From Hermatobates lingyangjiaoensis (Eukaryota; Arthropoda; Insecta; Hemiptera; Hermatobatidae), in NCBI GenBank assembly GCA_026182355.1, contig JAPFBL010000166.1:62001-126000 (forward strand): a stretch of 64,000 nt of DNA. The letters are read 5' to 3'. Positions 12,052 through 24,753 of this stretch are shown here, in pieces (the first letter of the stretch is position 1; each line of letters starts with the position of its first letter). The notes beneath the pieces are model-generated. The model had not been told where the DNA came from. It saw only the letters and a list, made by a program, of their open reading frames with translations, and ran no database searches. Position numbers and translations under genes: made by a program.

Positions 12052-12231
12052 TTAAATAGTGGTATACTCAGAAAAAAGGGACGCAATTAAAAAGAACTGT
12101 TTTCCTGAGTTAATTAAGAAAGAATAAGGACATTTCCAAGGAAACTCTGCAGCAAAGAGTTGAGCAATTAATATAGCAATAGGATACCATCTAAATAAGT
12201 TCAAAAACTTTTCAAAGTAGATTTTTGCTAC
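12052..12231 (-). CDS. Possible terminal exon of an unknown membrane protein
   Basis: On the minus strand a good acceptor (TTTTCTTATCAG) is followed by an open frame of 59 codons: VAKIYFEKFLNLFRWYPIAI, then a Phe/Leu-rich part, ending SLFSEYTTI and stop. The second copy at 10861-11013 is in inverted orientation about 1 kb away and keeps similar amino acids, which argues that this was once coding. A possible preceding exon lies at 12622-12885. Short hydrophobic segments would fit the C-terminus of a multipass receptor such as an insect chemoreceptor, but no diagnostic motif is visible. Whether it is still functional cannot be told. Confidence 0.4.
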   Translation of the reverse strand, partial: VAKIYFEKFLNLFRWYPIAILIAQLFAAEFPWKCPYSFLINSGKQFFLIASLFSEYTTI

Positions 12232-12621
12232 CTGATAAGAAAACACATTTGAAAAACTTCAAAGTCGAAAATATATTGCAATTATAAAACATTCATCCCT
12301 ACAACCCAGTTTATAAAATTAGAATCACCTTATATTAATAGTGCAATAATATTAAGTTTAAATCTAGATTAAAATGAAGAAAGAAATATCAAGTCTCCAC
12401 ACAAAAGATTTTATACAACGTTAACGAGTTGTATGTTCGAAAACATAGTGTTCATCTTCAGTTTATATATGTGAAGTGTTCAAGGAGTCATAGGATGTAT
12501 TGTTCAAAACGCATAGGAAGTGCTACATTAACTGTGGTGTGGAAACTGGGTGTTCCTTTCTCTTATTCTGATCAAGAGTAAATATAATAGAATAAAGGAT
12601 TACATAGCTTGTGAATTAAGT

Positions 12622-12885
12622 TTAAATCATTAATTGGTAAAAAAGAACTGTATACATTGCACTAAAGTAGAATAAATAACCATTTAAATAGGCTATATTC
12701 AGCCCAAACTTATTCCTTCGACCTCCTGATATGGAGACGTTTATTTTTCTAATTTCTACTCGTATATGATCTGTGAAAGGTTCGACCAATACCATGCTGA
12801 CAAAAATTGCGCAAACACACTGATACAGAAATAGAATCACGGAAATATCAATTATAGATTCTGAGAACTTAAACAGCTTCAGCAT
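12622..12885 (-). CDS. Possible exon with two membrane segments
   Basis: An 87-codon frame with ATG at 12883-12885. It has a hydrophobic segment (IIDISVILFLYQCVCAIFV), a charged loop (VEIRKINVSISGGRRNKF) and a second hydrophobic segment (LNGYLFYFSAMYTVLFYQL). The membrane-loop-membrane pattern and position 5' of the exon at 12052-12231 would suit one gene. No strong donor joins them in phase: ACA/GTTCTT keeps phase but is weak. It may be a decayed receptor gene or chance. Confidence 0.3.
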   Translation of the reverse strand: MLKLFKFSESIIDISVILFLYQCVCAIFVSMVLVEPFTDHIRVEIRKINVSISGGRRNKFGLNIAYLNGYLFYFSAMYTVLFYQLMI

Positions 12886-15072
12886 TTTTAAAATTGTTTA
12901 ACATATAAAATATGATTCTACATATGAATGACTCATTAAGGTTTTTACAAAAAATTACCTACTATATAATTTTACCCATAAAATTAAACAAAATTTGTAT
13001 GAATAAATTTTCTAACAAAAATACATTTTTGTAAAAATATTCTTTTATGAAATTAGCTTATGAGATTAATAATAATTAACTGATAATTAGCTAAAATTAT
13101 ATATTAGAGTTAATACTTAACTTATGAAATTAATAATTATAATAATATAATTAATTATTATTATTATAATAATAATAGTATTATTAGGGGCTATAATACT
13201 ATTTTGAAGTGTTCATTAATATAACTAATTGATAATTTAGAGTTCTCATTATTGACAATTATTTTTGTATACAACTAAACACATAGGAATTCAGTTTATA
13301 TGAATTTGACATTATAATAAATAGAGATTAATTAATATCAATTTTAAAAGGGTGTTAACCTGAAACGTGTTAGCTTTTGTTAGGTTATTGAACTTTGAGA
13401 ACGTGTTTGGAGGGCACTGTGGGGTTGGACTGTGAAGATCTGTGTTATCTAGGCAGGCTAGATCACTTATTCCAGGAATCAAGGATTCTGTGATAGCGAC
13501 AGGTGGGTAGTAATTGGCTAGTGATGAAGGGAGGTTTAGGCGGGCACGGTTTTAAGGTTTATTTCCACACCTCAAACACCCCTCTTGCCCTCTATCTGAT
13601 TCTATGTCCAAAATGAATACGTCTATAAATATGGATACGAAGCAATTTTTTTCCTCTCGATTTAATTATAGGGCAAAGAGATTATTCGCTACGCTATAGA
13701 GTAGATCGATTTTCGGCAGTCTAATTTTATCAAAGTGGTTATCAAAGCCCTTTATCTGGCGAGGTCCTATTAAGCAGTGTTACGTGGAGGTGCAGCCATC
13801 GCGGCTAATCGGCTGGTTCTGGCCATCCTTCCGCATTACAAGACAGGCTAGACTCAGCCTAATGGCACTCGCCCTTGCACCCTTGCTTATTAGAGATCAA
13901 TGGTCCCTCCAAACCACCTAGTAATAGACCTGCCGACATCCACGTGGCTTCCCACACTGGTGGTCTCACATTATTTTAATTCTACCTTCAAACAAAGAAG
14001 AATTTTATAATTTTTTTTTTCAGATTCTTTCTCTTCACCAATTTTGTCGCATAAATATGCCACAACATTTATTTATGGTTCAAAATTATATATGCAAAGC
14101 AATTAGTTATTCAAATTCCCATGAATCACAGTGTACCAAAGCCAACATTGGATGAGAGATAGTACTAAAACTGCAGGGTAATCTTAGTCTAGGATAGTCG
14201 TTATCCCCTAAGAATAGGCTAGTGAAACGTAACATATTTCCTTCTTTAAGAAAATAAGTGCAGAAAATTGAAATATTGCTGAAGTATCGCTGTGATTATC
14301 GTAAAACGATTCTCTACATTATTCCACTGGCTATTAATTAAGTTTGGAAAAGAGGTATCATTTCATTGCGACAGAGGCACGTCAACACATAACAGAAAAT
14401 TAACATTTCAGAATTCACGATTTAAGTATCGTGTTCTTAGAAAATGATTTATTTATTAAATTAATATATTGATGAGCTATGTAATAATTTATTATTCTGT
14501 GACGATAAAAATGTTACAATATTAATTATGACATTTAAAACATTATTCAGGACGAGAACTATTAACATAGCATAATGTCAATTCATTAATTTAACAAGAT
14601 TATAGAAGATGTTACTGCATATTGTTTTAGTTGTTACATAAACAATTTGTGAGTTTTTCAGTACTCTCTTGACAATATACGTGCTCCGAAACCGTGATGT
14701 GTGAGAAAAATGTACCAGGTAAGACAATATATTTTTTTATAAAATTGCAAAAAAACTTCTGTAACGCTAATAGTCACATCACTTATGATTATACTAATTA
14801 CCATTTACTATAATATGTAATTATAATAATAATAATGGAATTACCATATTAAGTAATCATGGAAACTAAAAAGAAGAAATTTCTTTCAAGTTGGAAGAAG
14901 AATGTTAAGGCTCAAATAAGGGTAATTCACAGCTTATTTTAAGCAATTTTATCTTAAAAGAAATCTATTTAACTATTAAATTAAATATATTTCATGTTTA
15001 AACTTTAAATCCTATTAGTAATTTCTAATTCTTGAAAGCCATGGATACCTGGACTAGTGTAGCCCAGTCATA
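12886..15072. other. No gene seen; GC-richer patches at 13370-13560 and 13740-13970
   Basis: AT-rich with a short (TAA)-type tract near 13130-13190. The two GC-richer patches look like degraded interspersed repeats. They have no long open frame and no recognisable domain. Confidence 0.4.
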
Positions 15073-15604
15073 CAAAAGGTGTGATCAAAAGTAAAGGCGA
15101 CTTTTGAATTTCGCGCGCTCTGTACACTATTCTTTCAAATTTTATTTTGTTTTTTTAGTCACGATCACATGTTCACAGTTTAGACTATATAGCATATGTT
15201 GTTATTATGTCAGATGCATAAAGGTTATACTCGTGTTAGAGTATTCAAAAATTTTTTTGCTGTTGTGAAAATAATTACCAATGGAATAACTTATACAACT
15301 TATAAACAATTTTTGGCTCAAATTGGTTCACCGTAACCCACTGCAATCATTTCAAGAGTTTTTGAGCGCTTAATGTTACTTTTTATACAAACATTATTAC
15401 AATATCTCTGCTCCGTTATTATCAACAGCAAAAAAAAATCTCATTAACCTCGTCTAGCCTATCAGATAAAAACAACACATATTATATAGTCAAAACTGTG
15501 AACATGTGATCGTGACAAGTGTATCAACACAAAGAAAATTAAATTTGGCAGTGTACAGAACGCGCAAAATTCAGAAAGACACCTTACTTTTTGATCATAC
15601 GTCG
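15073..15604. mobile_element. MITE-like element with ~130-bp inverted ends
   Basis: TA flanks both ends (15071-15072 and 15605-15606). The terminal arms 15073-15202 and 15471-15604 are imperfect inverted repeats sharing TGATCAAAA.GTAA, GAATTT.GCGCG, TGTACACT and GATCACATGTTCACAGTTT. The centre has no transposase that I can read. TA target use suggests mariner/Tc1 mobilisation. Confidence 0.8.
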
Positions 15605-16628
15605 TAGATAAATTATATATTTTAAATAAAATGGCAACCACATAATTAATAACCCCTCTATCTTTAAACTAATCATTGGTTAATATAACCAATACAGTTA
15701 ATAATAACTGTTTAGTTAATAGCTACAACGTGATCAGTACTAAAAGTTACTAGTACTGACTATAAGTTACAATAATATACGTTACTAGCACAATATTTCT
15801 TTTTTTATAAGACAAGAAACCTCTCGCACTCAGATACCTACAATAATATTAATTTCATTTCTATAAAGGAATTCATAAAGTATAATTATTAATTAGGAGC
15901 TCTAAAAAAAGGTACATTATTTAAAAATTCCGAATAAAGCAGTTTTGACAAAAATGGCATTACTTTTTCAGAATCTATAACTTAAGATTATAAGCTCCTC
16001 TTTGAGAGTAGCTGGCCTCATACCACCATTTTGAGTATGATAGTTCTATTAAATTGTATGACATTTACAAGGATTTGTTCGATTTTAGTCAATAAGAATA
16101 CAATCCGTATCTTTTCCTGGTTATGAGTTTCCACTTTGTACCTCATTTGCTAAGGTTCATCGGCTGGGGAATAAGAACAATTTTTATTTTTATATTAAAG
16201 AAAAAACAAAACATTTGTTCTTCAATATTGATTTAATAATTCATCTTACTTCTAATTTATAACATAATAATAAATTTTAACAGAATAGTTGTACGAACAG
16301 AACATACTGGCTATACAGCATAATTCAATAATAAAAACTTGCATAATTGAATTAAAATTTACTTTACTAAAAGTAAAGTATAGTAATTAAAAACATTTTA
16401 GTTTTAATAATTTGAATGTTTCACAACCAAATTTCACATTTTCACTTGTGAATGACCCATGGTTAACGTTGGAACTGTAATTTCTTTTGCCAATTTCGGA
16501 GAAAAAGAAGAGTCTATTTTGAGAATTTATACCAATATAAAAGCATTTTTATTTTTACTCATTCAGTTTTAAAATTACAAATTGCCTGGCTGTAATATGT
16601 ATTTGTTACAGATTACAAACCTTTTTTT
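15605..16628. other. No gene seen; solo repeat end at 16358-16390
   Basis: AT-rich. The sequence tttactttactaaaagtaaa followed by gtatagtaatt resembles the left end of the 2-kb repeat at 40868 and 50313, so it may be a solo terminus. Confidence 0.4.
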
Positions 16629-16938
16629 TTAAGAGGGCTGAGGGTCTGACAAAGTCAGCCCTCAGATGCTGATTCCTCTAGGGAATATTGTATCTCTCAT
16701 TGATTCTACAGTAGCAGTCCTAAATGTTGCCTAACTCACGTATATTTGGAGTAGGGGTCTTTAACGAGTACTTGGCATGGTACAGGCTTGGGACTGACAG
16801 TTTAACGTCCTTCTCCGAGGGAAGACATGCTCGGATTTATTCGCCTTCCCTGTGAATTAATCAGTGGACAGAGTGGGTATCGAATCCAGGACCTATCATT
16901 TCCGAGACGAAAACTTTCCCACTGAGCTGATATATGTA
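16629..16938 (-). repeat. tRNA-derived SINE, copy 2
   Basis: This has the clearest tRNA-like head of the family. On the minus strand the A box is TCAGCTCAGTGG (complement of 16919-16930) and the B box is GGATTCGATACCC (complement of 16875-16887). The body has tctttaacgagtacttggca and the 3' side a small hairpin (gggctgagggtctgac / gtcagccctc) not seen in the other copies. Confidence 0.85.
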
Positions 16939-19900
16939 GTACCTTGTGTACTACACTACACTAGTAGTGTAGGAGGTTTATTATACATTGTAGTAGTTCT
17001 CAAACAGATTTTTTTGCATGGCAGTCTCTTTAAAATATTTTAGATAGCCATGGACCCTTTTATAATAACCACAGTTAGCATACAAGCTACTAGAACAAAA
17101 CATTTTTGGCAAAAACGTTCATTAAAACAAATGGCAACCCAAAAAATATTTTTGAACAACTGGCAATCAATTCCTATCGAAGCAAAAAGTTTTTTTATTT
17201 AACAATTATTCATTGCGAAAATGGAAACGTTAAATATTTAAAGTTCATTCAATAAGATGAGTACATGTGATTAGCCTCAACCAGTTTTCTATATAATATA
17301 TACTAAATAGGATAAGAAGTTTCCATGAAAAGGCATAAATTATAGAAATGACAACAAAAATAATTATAAGCAACAAAACAGCATTAATAAAATTCATATA
17401 TAACATATTTTAATTTAATCGCACTAGATTTTTAGTATAATCAATTTTTTTAGGATTCGTAACTTCTCTAATTGGGAATGAGAAGAGTGTTATAAACCCA
17501 AATTTTGAATATAATTTTAAAATTGAAATGGTTTTATGAGTTTTATTCTTATTTTTTTATCTAGTAAATTGGTCATCTATGATATTAACAATCATGTAGA
17601 TTGTAGTAAAGTTTAGTGAAGACTGCTTTAATATTTTTTATTACATTTAATAGCAATCGAAATTCTGACTTGCATTTACTGGAAGAGTGAAAGATTGTTA
17701 TTTAATAGTGCATTAGGAATTTTTGGAATTTACAAACCTCTACGTGGTGTAAATGTTTAACACCTTATTTCTTTTTTTTAACCCCTTTCTTGGAATTAGC
17801 TCGAAGTCACTATTATTAAAGAACTATTACGTGTCACGTAATGAAAACTTTCTACACTTCGATGTTTAGATAAACTTTGTTTTGATGAGAAAAAAAATTA
17901 CATATTTTCAATGTTATTCACTCAAGTGAGAAATTTTAAATATGCCTTTAGGGCTTAAAGCAATGAAACGTGAGATGTTTCAGGAGTTATGTAAAGCAAT
18001 TATTATCGAAGATTGTTATCTTAGAAGAAGAATTTGGATTATTTCAGGTTCGGTCAGTTGCCATTAGCTCTCAGCAATTCAATTATCTAGAACCAATTCA
18101 ATGAATTATTTTATTCAAATCAATCAGTATAAATTAGATTCATATTGAAATTTAATCCGTTTTTCTTCTCAAAATCATAAATCTCTTACTTAAACGTTTT
18201 TAGTTAGTTTTTGAGCATTTTGTTTACAATGTTGTTTCTTTTATACGGGTTAATTGAAGGCCCCGAGAGCATTTGATGCTGATTCCTCAAAAACTATTGC
18301 ATCATATAGTTGTGCTCTATACCTTGAAAGGAAATACTGTATTTTTAAAGGAATTATGAAGAGATTTGACAGGCTGTTTGTATATTTCTTCAGTATAAGG
18401 TCCTCGCTTAAATTACTATATCTGCTGTAGAGTTGAGGTTACTCTCAAACAGTATATGATGCTACGCTTCCTCGTCACGCATTTCCAGTATAAATGCTCT
18501 TTAGCATGATACCCCTTATCTCTAAGAGTTTAAAATGATTACTGTTAATAACTTCACTATCACTTTTATCTCGTTCTTACATCAGTTTTAATGCATCAGA
18601 TATATGGTATATACTAAAATCTTTAGGAATTCTAACGGGTTTTCAATCTTTTGGTTCAAGTTTTACATAATTCTGACAATTTAAAAGATGTTTTTAAAAA
18701 TAATGTTGCATTAATTTGGATTTGGATTGCTATAAAAGGATATTTTTTTTAGGTTCATTTAATCAGGAGTCTCCCAACCATGAGATCTGATAAAATCTGT
18801 GTTACACTCATTCGTGAGCGGTACTAGTGCCCAGACTTTAAATACTTATATACTCTAAATCCTTACAATTAACCCAGCACATATCGACAAACATGTGGCA
18901 GAAAAATACATGACTCCACAAGCACTACTGAATTAACAATATTGTTGGTCTTTGCACGATGGAGCTTTCACATAAGCATATTAGTTTTTTTATATGCAGG
19001 ACAAACCATCTAACAATTTTATTCTTACTATTTATAATGATAAAAGACAGATGAGTGACAACTTAGAGCGTTCCCGAAGTACACCAGAATGTGTTAATTA
19101 GTACAAAACTAAGTCCTAACCAAAAACTAAGTCCAATGAAGTGTGATTTGCAGGTAGCAATTATATGTAATTGTGATTAGATCATTGTCATAATTAACTT
19201 CTCTGTTGTTTGACTAACTAAACTAATTGGGTATAACCAATTGGTTTTTTTATTTTTTAAACAATTTTCTACATATTGCAAACCATGTTTAAGAAAAAGG
19301 CAATTAAGATTACTGGTGAGAGAAAATAGATCAAAACGTTATTGTGAAAAAACGTGTGTGTAAGCGAAATAACTGAAGAAAGAACTTTCACATTACTGCA
19401 GAAATCAATTAGAAACATCTGTAGAATATCCCAAGAAAAGAAATGTTCTAATTACGGTAAAATAATAAAATAACGATTAAAAAATAGAGACCTTGTTCTT
19501 CACCCATGTCATAATCCAATGTACTGGGAAACTGCTGCAGTCAAATTAATGATCAATGTGAATTTCTATTTTGACAGATTTTTTTATAAGAAATACTGAT
19601 TGACGGGAAATTTAACATATGTTATGATAGAGGCAACATGGTGTTATCAGGCTGTGAATACTATGCATCCTGCAATAGAACTTATTATGTAATTGAAATA
19701 TTTATTTCAAGCACATGTGTTATTTTAACAGTAAATCTTCCTTAACTTTTATGTCAATACAACATTGGCACGTTTATGGAAACGTATTATATTGCTGCAA
19801 AATTCATAGTATTATATAACACAGAATGACCACTTTGCAAACAACAAATAGTAAATAAGGAAAATTTAATCAAGTTGGCACAGATGTCTCCATATCCCAG

Positions 19901-20759
19901 CTAATAATAAGGAATTATAAGTAAATTCAAAGGAATTAAGTTGATTTATTCATACAAAATTCTAGCAACATAGAATAATATTTAATTTTCATTATGATTC
20001 TCAAAACTGTGTGATTTCAAATTCAATTTTTAAGCTAAAATTTGAAATATTTATGTAAAAGAATTTAAAAATTATTGACAAATTATGAAATTCACGTCAG
20101 TTAAATGTAGTATTTAAAAAATAATATTAGTATACTAATTAAACGTTTCAAATCATTAGTTTTGAAAAAAATGGAGGTTATTTTTCGGATGCTATCAAAA
20201 TAGATACTGCAGTATGTGTCCCATAGCGTGTGCACAAAATAAAAGAAATGATGTTTAATTAAAAAAATAAAAGAATAACTACTAACAGTTTTAAATAAGT
20301 ACGTGTGAAATTGATATCAAAAAAAGGGAGAAGAAGAAGAAAATGTATAAATAAACAGAACGAAGAAAAAATAAAGAAAACCTTAACAATGCGGTTTTTT
20401 AAAGGTCAAGAAGGCAATTATTAGGAATTTCAAAAAAACTTATAGTGCCAGGATCAGTTTGAAGTGTCAAAGACAAATAGCACTGTTGAAACCCAAAGTG
20501 TGAGAATCTATATGAATGGCAGTGTTAAGTTACTGAGCTGAGGTATCAAAAATGAAAGTAAAATGAAACAGCCTTAGTATTTGGTACTATTGATAATACA
20601 AAAAAAAAAGTTTTTATTTCTACAGCAATCACAGGATTTACGAAAACAAGTTGTAACGGTTTCTTACAGCATAAAGTCAATGCTAATCCATTTTTCAAAA
20701 GAGGTCATGCGTTATTTCTTGCATCAGTTTCTCGATTTGTGAAAATCAATTTGTTGTAG
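16939..20759. other. No gene seen; possible hAT end near 16995-17060
   Basis: Near 16997 the text agtagttctcaaacag...ccatggaccc resembles the terminal sequence of hAT transposons, but I found no matching right end. Another short match to SINE text (gatgctgattcctc) occurs near 18270. The rest is AT-rich without genes. Confidence 0.4.
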
Positions 20760-21050
20760 CAGGTTAGGTTGAAGTGGTAGCCACAAGAGAACCGACATAG
20801 GCCAAACATTGGCCTTTCGTGAAGTCACACAATGAATATTCTACAATGCCTAAAACTCAAGTACATTTGTAGTAACGAGTGTCTGATATTGTATAGGCTC
20901 AGACCTACGGAATGACGTCCTCTCTTCAAGGGACGATGTGCACAGCTTTTTTCGCCTCACGTGTGAATAAATCGAGGGCCAGAGTGGCTATTGAACCACG
21001 GATCTCCCAGTCCAGAGGCGAGCACGGAACCACTAGGCTATCCTGGTCAC
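20760..21050 (-). repeat. tRNA-derived SINE, copy 3
   Basis: The minus-strand head has an A box TAGCCTAGTGG (complement of 21030-21040) and a B box GTGGTTCAATAGCC (complement of 20986-21000). The plus-strand open frame across it is a shadow of the repeat. The tail at the left reads aggttaggtt. It shares gtgaataaatcgagggcc with copy 4. Confidence 0.87.
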
Positions 21051-21139
21051 AATCTATCATTGAATTTGTTGTCATATATGGACTCATCATATATTAAATA
21101 AGGAATACAAAAATTTCCTCTATTCTTATAAAATTAATA

Positions 21140-22077
21140 CGAGAGTCATCCAGAAAATAAGTTCCGTTTTGGTCTGTAGGGCGGTAGGAGTGGTTTTTGC
21201 CAAATCCGGCAACACCGCTCGAAAGAGGAGAGGTGGGGGAATAGAATGAGAGGTGGGGGACCTCAGTCGGTCAATTACCAACGTCAGGGCAGGTAGTTGA
21301 AATGGAGCCCTCCATGTCACGTCCCGCCACCTCGATCCCGTTCCCTCTCGAGTTGTTTTGCGCGGAGTGATTCAATTTCTTTATGCACAGGGTTTCAAAT
21401 CAGTTCAAATTCACGAACAGCTCATTTCTGTTTATGGAGAAGGTGTAATGAGTGAATCAATGGTGAGGAGATGGGTACGTGAATTTAAGGCGGGAAGACA
21501 TTCACTTGAGGATGAAAGTGGGAGAGGCAGACCCTCAGTTGTGACGGACGAAATTGTCGCAGAAATCGACAATGCAATTCGCAAAGATCGTCGTTCAACC
21601 CTGGATGAACTCCACCTGAGTTTCCCAGACATCTCACGATCCCTCATCCATGAGATCGTCTCGGAAAAACTTGACTTTCGGAAAGTTTCCGCCCGGTGGG
21701 TCCCTAGAGAGCTGAATGTCTTCCCGCCTTAAATTCACGTACCCATCTCCTCACCATTGATTCACTCATTACACCTTCTCCATAAACAGAAATGAGCTGT
21801 TCGTGAAGTTGAACTGATTTGAAACCCTGTGCATAAAGAAATTGAATCACTCCGCGCAAAACAACTCGAGAGGGAACGGGATCGAGGTGGCGGGACGTGA
21901 CATGGAGGGCTCCATTTCAACTACCTGCCCTGACGTTGGTAATTGACCGACTGAGGTCCCCCACCTCTCATTCTATTCCCCCACCTCTCCTCTTTCGAGC
22001 GGTGTTGCCGGATTTGGCAAAAACCACTCCTACCGCCCTTCAGACCAAAACGGAACTTATTTTCTGGATGACCCTCG
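21140..22077 (+). mobile_element. Mariner end refolded as a 360-bp inverted duplication
   Basis: TA flanks both sides (21138-21139, 22078-22079). The terminal sequence is CGAG.GTCATCCAGAAAATAAG at both ends. The inverted repeat extends inward for 360 bp on each side (21140-21499 and 21718-22077) with very few mismatches, around a 218-bp unique loop. The left arm and loop contain the transposase N-terminus. The right arm is a reversed copy of the left arm replacing the normal 3' half. A transcript across it would form a long hairpin. Confidence 0.93.
21358..21732 (+). pseudogene. Mariner transposase N-terminal fragment
   Basis: The frame gives the helix-turn-helix region of mariner-type transposases (GVIQFLYAQGF, VRRWVREFKAGR, EDESGRGRPS, RKDRRSTLDEL) and stops matching the family after RWVPREL, where the inverted duplication begins. 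The catalytic domain is absent. There is no in-frame ATG; the frame starts at a TTG. It belongs to a different mariner lineage from the element at 173-1095. Confidence 0.88.
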
Positions 22078-22079
22078 TA

Positions 22080-23689
22080 TATATAAGACTTCTACCATTA
22101 CACTCTTTGTGCAGATGTTTTTTTTTCAGGCATTATTAATTATTATTATTATTAATTATTGCTCACAAAGACTCATTAAAATTATAGATTACAATTTCTT
22201 ACGAATGAAGTGGCTAAAGCGAAATAATGTAACATAGTCCACTAGAAATATACATCGTTTGTTCATTAAACACCTCATTAATTTACAAACTTTAATAACA
22301 TGTTATTTATATATTTTAATGTTAAATAGAAATTCACTTTTAAACACAAGGGAAAATTTTGACTTAAAAATTATTCTATTTACATATTGCATTCAGAATT
22401 GAACTTTTTTTGAAATGAGTATCATTTTGATGTATGGAACTGTAACATAGCAAAACCACTGTTTTCCTAGAATAAATTTGAAAGTTTCTTTTAGAATTAA
22501 CACTCAAACGTAATTACAATTTTTATACTTTTTTATGTATCACCGTACTGATTTGCATAATTACTTTGAACATGAGCATTTGAAACAGAAAATTTTACAC
22601 TAACATTATGTATTTTAACATATATTCACTAGAATTATATATAATTTTCTATAGTATACATTTTTTTTACTAATTTAGTAGTAACTAAATATGACAGTTT
22701 TTTTCATTTTTAGGAATTTCCATTTGAACAATGACCCTCATGAAATGCAAAAAATAATTTAAGGTAAGCGCAGATGTTTCTTATGAATTAGATAGGGGTT
22801 TTCTTTAAATTGCAGACTAAATCTGCATAACATTGAAATGATGATGTAACTATAAGCATTATAATTAAAATTGTTTATAGCATAAACAATTGCATAAATG
22901 CATCATTGTATTGTTTTTATGTGAGCGTATCATGATCAACAATTTCATTAATTTCGGACCATTTCACGAGGCAATAAAACGCTGAGAGGATATTTTTTTA
23001 AGTTCCAGGTGTCAGATTTTTTGCATTTTTCAAATAAAAATATTAAATTAATTTTTTTAAACAACTTATAATTGTTTATAAAAGCAGTTTATAGTGCAAT
23101 ATAAATAATTTTTTAAGCAGTGTACTTTTTTTATAAAACATAATAATAAATTATTGATTGAAATAATTTCTGTTTGACGAATAAGTTAAAAGACTTATAA
23201 CTGTTTGCATTAGTTAAAATAAAATACACTATAACAAATTATAAATGAAATAAAATTATTTTAATTTTGCATTTAATTTTTTATGTAATCAAATTTCTCT
23301 CAACTAGTCAAAAAAATGACAGTACAATTAACTTGATGAGTTCTACTTTACTCATTAGAAATCCATATGATGACATCGTCAATTTTCAAAGACAACTTAA
23401 GTTATATCCGAGCGAGCTATAATGTACATCGAACTGAATGATCAGTTTCCTCAACAGAGGTGCTTTATCGCTGAATTATTTATGTAACTGGGAAGGACAG
23501 AAAGACCTATTAAATAGTGTAATAATCTGTCATATAAGAGAGTCGTTTTTACGGTCATTAAAAATAACCCTTTTTCAGCCAAAAGTTATCTTATCTTTCG
23601 CTAATTCCTTACATTACATTTACTGATTTCAGTAATAATATTACAATGAGTTTAAGATACCTGTCGCAGTAACGGCTGATGTTATTATT
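22080..23689. other. No gene seen
   Basis: Very AT-rich with homopolymer runs. The 62-codon frame at 23438 looks random. Confidence 0.55.
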
Positions 23690-23980
23690 GACAATTTCAT
23701 TTGTAGCGTAGCGTAGCATTGACCTTTTGTGATACGACACAATGAACATTCAACTTTGTGAGTCACAAATCTTCTCTAAATCAAGTGTGTTTAGAGAAGA
23801 GATCTTTAATTAGTGTCTGACATGGAATAGGCTCGGATCGGCATATCTCATATCTTTGAAGGAGATATGCTCACATTTATTCACTTCCCGCGTGAATAAA
23901 TCGAGGGCCATAGTGAGTATTGAACCCCGGATGTACTAGTCCAGAGGTGAGCACGTTGCCACTTAGCTATCCTGGACCTC
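23690..23980 (-). repeat. tRNA-derived SINE, copy 4
   Basis: The minus-strand head has an A box TAGCTAAGTGG (complement of 23959-23969) and a B box within the complement of 23915-23930 (GGGGTTCAATACTC). It shares gtgaataaatcgagggcca with copy 3 and the cattgacctt...cacaatgaacattc 3' section with copies 1 and 3. Confidence 0.83.
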
Positions 23981-24753
23981 TGTCCTATGGAAATCATAAG
24001 ATATAAATTGTACTAACGTTGCCTGTTTCTTTTCGTTATTGAATCACAGTTATTCATAAATGTTCTAAGCAACATGCCAATCATATGTTCACCATAATAT
24101 TAACTGTTAAATTAGTACTTATTGTTAATAAACAATAAATAAATCAATTAAGTAACTTTATTGTTTATTATTTTTATAATTAGTGAGTTGACTTGTAGAG
24201 CAGTTAAATGTAGATCACTAGAGATTCTTTTAGCTTATTAAAAAAGAAATAAATTTATATTTAAATGATATTTATAACATTTTAATGTATGAATTGGTAC
24301 ATGTAATTTGACTTTTATGTTTTTAGGTGATCCATGGTCTTTTATTACCATGTTTAGCTTTAAGACATTGTAGGTTTTTTGAAGGAATTAATTTAACTAC
24401 CATGCATAGTTGAAATTTTTCTTGAGTTACAGATACATAATTAACTTTTTTTCCAAAAGTATTCTTTAACAGTTTTTGCTGAATTCCTATTTAAATGATA
24501 CCTATTAAATTGAAGGCTTCGTTTAATGTTTAGAGTTCATTGTTTAAAATAAAGTTAAAAATATGTTGGCGTTGCAAATTTGGAAATTGAGTCACTGATT
24601 AAGATTGTGGTCTATATTCAGAAATTAACTAATGTCAACATGTTTGTTGTTAATTTAAGTTTCTGGTGATTGATGATTGTTAGTATAAACTGAATTCTTT
24701 CAATCAATACTAATAAATATCTGGTTTAAATTTAATTTCTTTTTTTTTTTTTA
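23981..24753. other. No gene seen; long T-run at its end
   Basis: AT-rich. The T-run and TTAG at 24739-24754 form a strong potential acceptor for the island that follows. Confidence 0.45.

Noticed and set aside
16875..16938. Possible true tRNA gene at the SINE heads
   Set aside because: A and B boxes are present but no acceptor stem closes, and the sequence runs on into the SINE body.
21126..21320. Identical 60-residue frames at 21126-21320 (-) and 21897-22139 (+)
   Set aside because: They are the same terminal arm of the mariner in its two inverted copies, non-coding end sequence.
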